Source: CAYMDP01 sp964389375
GTDB lineage: Bacteria; Bdellovibrionota; Bdellovibrionia; Bdellovibrionales; UBA1609
Length of the DNA stretch: 64,000 nucleotides
Direction: 5' to 3'
NCBI GenBank assembly: GCA_964389375.1
Contig: CAYMDP010000006.1
Span: forward strand, 1 to 64,000
The notes beneath the pieces were generated by a model that was not told where the DNA came from, searched no databases, and was given only the letters and a program-made list of their open reading frames with translations. Every line of letters begins with the position of its first letter. The first letter of the stretch is position 1. Positions 62,845 through 64,000 of this stretch are shown piece by piece. The position numbers and the translations under genes were made by a program.

Positions 62845-64000
62845 CTAAAGAATCCGTCCAAAATCACGCTCCAGGCGAGCAAATGGGTATTCGACAAAGA
62901 CCGGACGCCCGTGGGGGCAAAAACTTGAAAATGCATACTGATCCATTTGCTCAAGCAAACTTTTCATCTCTTCATAACTTAAGGCTTGTCCGGCTCGTAC
63001 GACCGAATGACAAGCAAGACTAGCACAAATATCAGAGACCGAGTTTTCCAAAGCAAAACTTCCGCCCTGTTCGACCAAATCCTGTCCCAGTTTTAGCAAA
63101 GCTTTATGCAGTGCTGTCTCTTTTAAAAGGCTTGGGGCTGCTCGAACTCCAAGGCTCTCGGCCCCGAGTTGTTCGATGAATACACCAAGTCGCTCAAGCT
63201 CTTTAGAAAGACTTAAAATGGCCTGAACTTCTTCAGCCGGAAAATCCAGCGCTAGGGGCATTAGATAATTTTGCACTTCAAGACCAAGGCCCTTCTTCCA
63301 AGCCGCCATCAAGGATTCGTAGGCGACACGCTCGTGAGCCGCGTGCTGATCAACGAACACCAAGGCCTTTGAACTTTGAGTTACAATATAAGTCAAATCC
63401 GCTTGACCCAGGATTTGCAAAGAGGCCCAGCGCACACTTGTCATCGGTTTTTCGGTCAGGCCCTTAGAAGATCCACTTTCTAAATTTCGCTTCAATTCGG
63501 GATCCAAATCGCTGGCAAAAGCATTCGCAGAAGAAAAGCTCATCGCAGAATCAGACCGCGGAGAATAGGTCCCTAGTTGATCTCTGACCTCAGAGGTCCC
63601 GAAGTTGAATTCCTTCTTTTGAAACTGGACAGACTTAAATTCTGGAGCGACAAAAGATGCGGTCATTGTATCGGATTCCGCACCAGTAGAATCCACTTCT
63701 AACTTAAATTCTTGAGATGCCGAGGCCCCATTTAATGACTTTGTCATTTTGCTTAACCATGGAGCCTCTTCAAGCGGTCCTCGAATGGCTCTTAGAACTG
63801 CACGAAAGGCCTTCGAAGGCTCACGAAATTTAACCTGAGACTTCGTCGGATGAATATTCACGTCCACATCTTCTGGGTCACACTCTAAAAAAATAGCCGC
63901 AACTGGAAATTCCCCATGCATCAATAGACTTCGGTAGGCCTCCATAATCGCCGCCTGAAGTCCCCGATCCTGCACCCAACGCCCCTGAACAAAAATCCAA
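62845..64000 (-). CDS. mutL: DNA mismatch repair protein MutL, N-terminus outside window
   Basis: The frame is open to the right edge (WIFVQGRWVQDRGLQ), so the ATPase start lies outside. Visible are the end of the GHKL/S5 part (DVNIHPTKSQVKFRE), a variable linker and the complete C-terminal domain with DQHAAHERVAYE and CPHGRPVFVEYPF. These two motifs mark MutL with a latent metal-dependent endonuclease, the form used where strand choice does not rely on MutH and Dam methylation. Confidence 0.93.
   Translation of the reverse strand, partial: WIFVQGRWVQDRGLQAAIMEAYRSLLMHGEFPVAAIFLECDPEDVDVNIHPTKSQVKFREPSKAFRAVLRAIRGPLEEAPWLSKMTKSLNGASASQEFKLEVDSTGAESDTMTASFVAPEFKSVQFQKKEFNFGTSEVRDQLGTYSPRSDSAMSFSSANAFASDLDPELKRNLESGSSKGLTEKPMTSVRWASLQILGQADLTYIVTQSSKALVFVDQHAAHERVAYESLMAAWKKGLGLEVQNYLMPLALDFPAEEVQAILSLSKELERLGVFIEQLGAESLGVRAAPSLLKETALHKALLKLGQDLVEQGGSFALENSVSDICASLACHSVVRAGQALSYEEMKSLLEQMDQYAFSSFCPHGRPVFVEYPFARLERDFGRIL

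Overview
The window comes from a predatory-type or predatory-related bacterium of the Bdellovibrionota. I infer this from gene content, not from a database match. The supporting features are a complete mevalonate-to-IPP gene set, which is rare in Gram-negatives, an alternative complex III operon with System II cytochrome c maturation, a one-operon type II secretion system in the order C-D-E-F-G-H-I-J-K-L-M-N, many exported proteins of no recognisable family, and a long tail-fibre-like surface protein at the left edge. G+C is moderate and genes are tightly packed. There is no prophage, insertion sequence or CRISPR array.

Layout. 1-6.6 kb: the fibre-like surface protein (running off the left edge), rlmI and three exported proteins of unknown function. 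6.8-10.2 kb: ihfA, a MerR-type regulator, tRNA-Pro(GGG), a squalene synthase-like gene, a receiver-like/cNMP-binding protein and a small exported protein. 10.3-15.3 kb: pheST on the minus strand, divergent from rsmG and a SpoU-type methyltransferase. 15.4-16.8 kb: an exported HELAH metalloprotease candidate. 16.8-25.5 kb, minus strand: thrS-infC-rpmI-rplT followed closely by fni-mvaA-(phosphomevalonate kinase)-mvaD-(mevalonate kinase). 25.6-36.3 kb, minus: resB-ccsA, then actABCDEF. 36.3-41 kb: a TolC-family protein, an N-formylglutamate amidohydrolase-like protein, a cobalamin adenosyltransferase, a GNAT-like protein and a degenerate FabD-like protein. 41.3-54.7 kb: the gsp operon. 54.9-57.7 kb: a small coiled-coil protein, ssb, a lipoprotein and a beta-barrel protein. 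57.7-64 kb, minus: mutL (partial), miaA, yicC, gmk, rpoZ and a bifunctional (p)ppGpp synthetase/hydrolase.

How the genes work together. The five mevalonate genes turn HMG-CoA into IPP and DMAPP, and the separate squalene synthase-like protein could use the derived farnesyl diphosphate. ResB/CcsA attach haem to c-type cytochromes, and the adjacent act operon encodes a pentahaem and a monohaem cytochrome that need it. The gsp operon supplies almost the whole secretion machine; no prepilin peptidase is present here.

The most unusual structure is a pair of long palindromic elements, A at 33110-33313 and B at 55440-55597. Each has an exactly 82-bp core, and the two cores differ at 8 positions. 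Every difference is either a compensatory base-pair change or repairs a mismatch in one common fold. The flanking inverted arms differ greatly between the copies, yet each arm matches its own partner: 61/61 in A and 37/38 in B. This looks like an undescribed family of dispersed long-hairpin elements. Other notable points are an ATT start for infC, a probable leaderless pheS transcript, a regularly spaced array of G-runs before the FabD-like gene, and intrinsic terminators at informative places.
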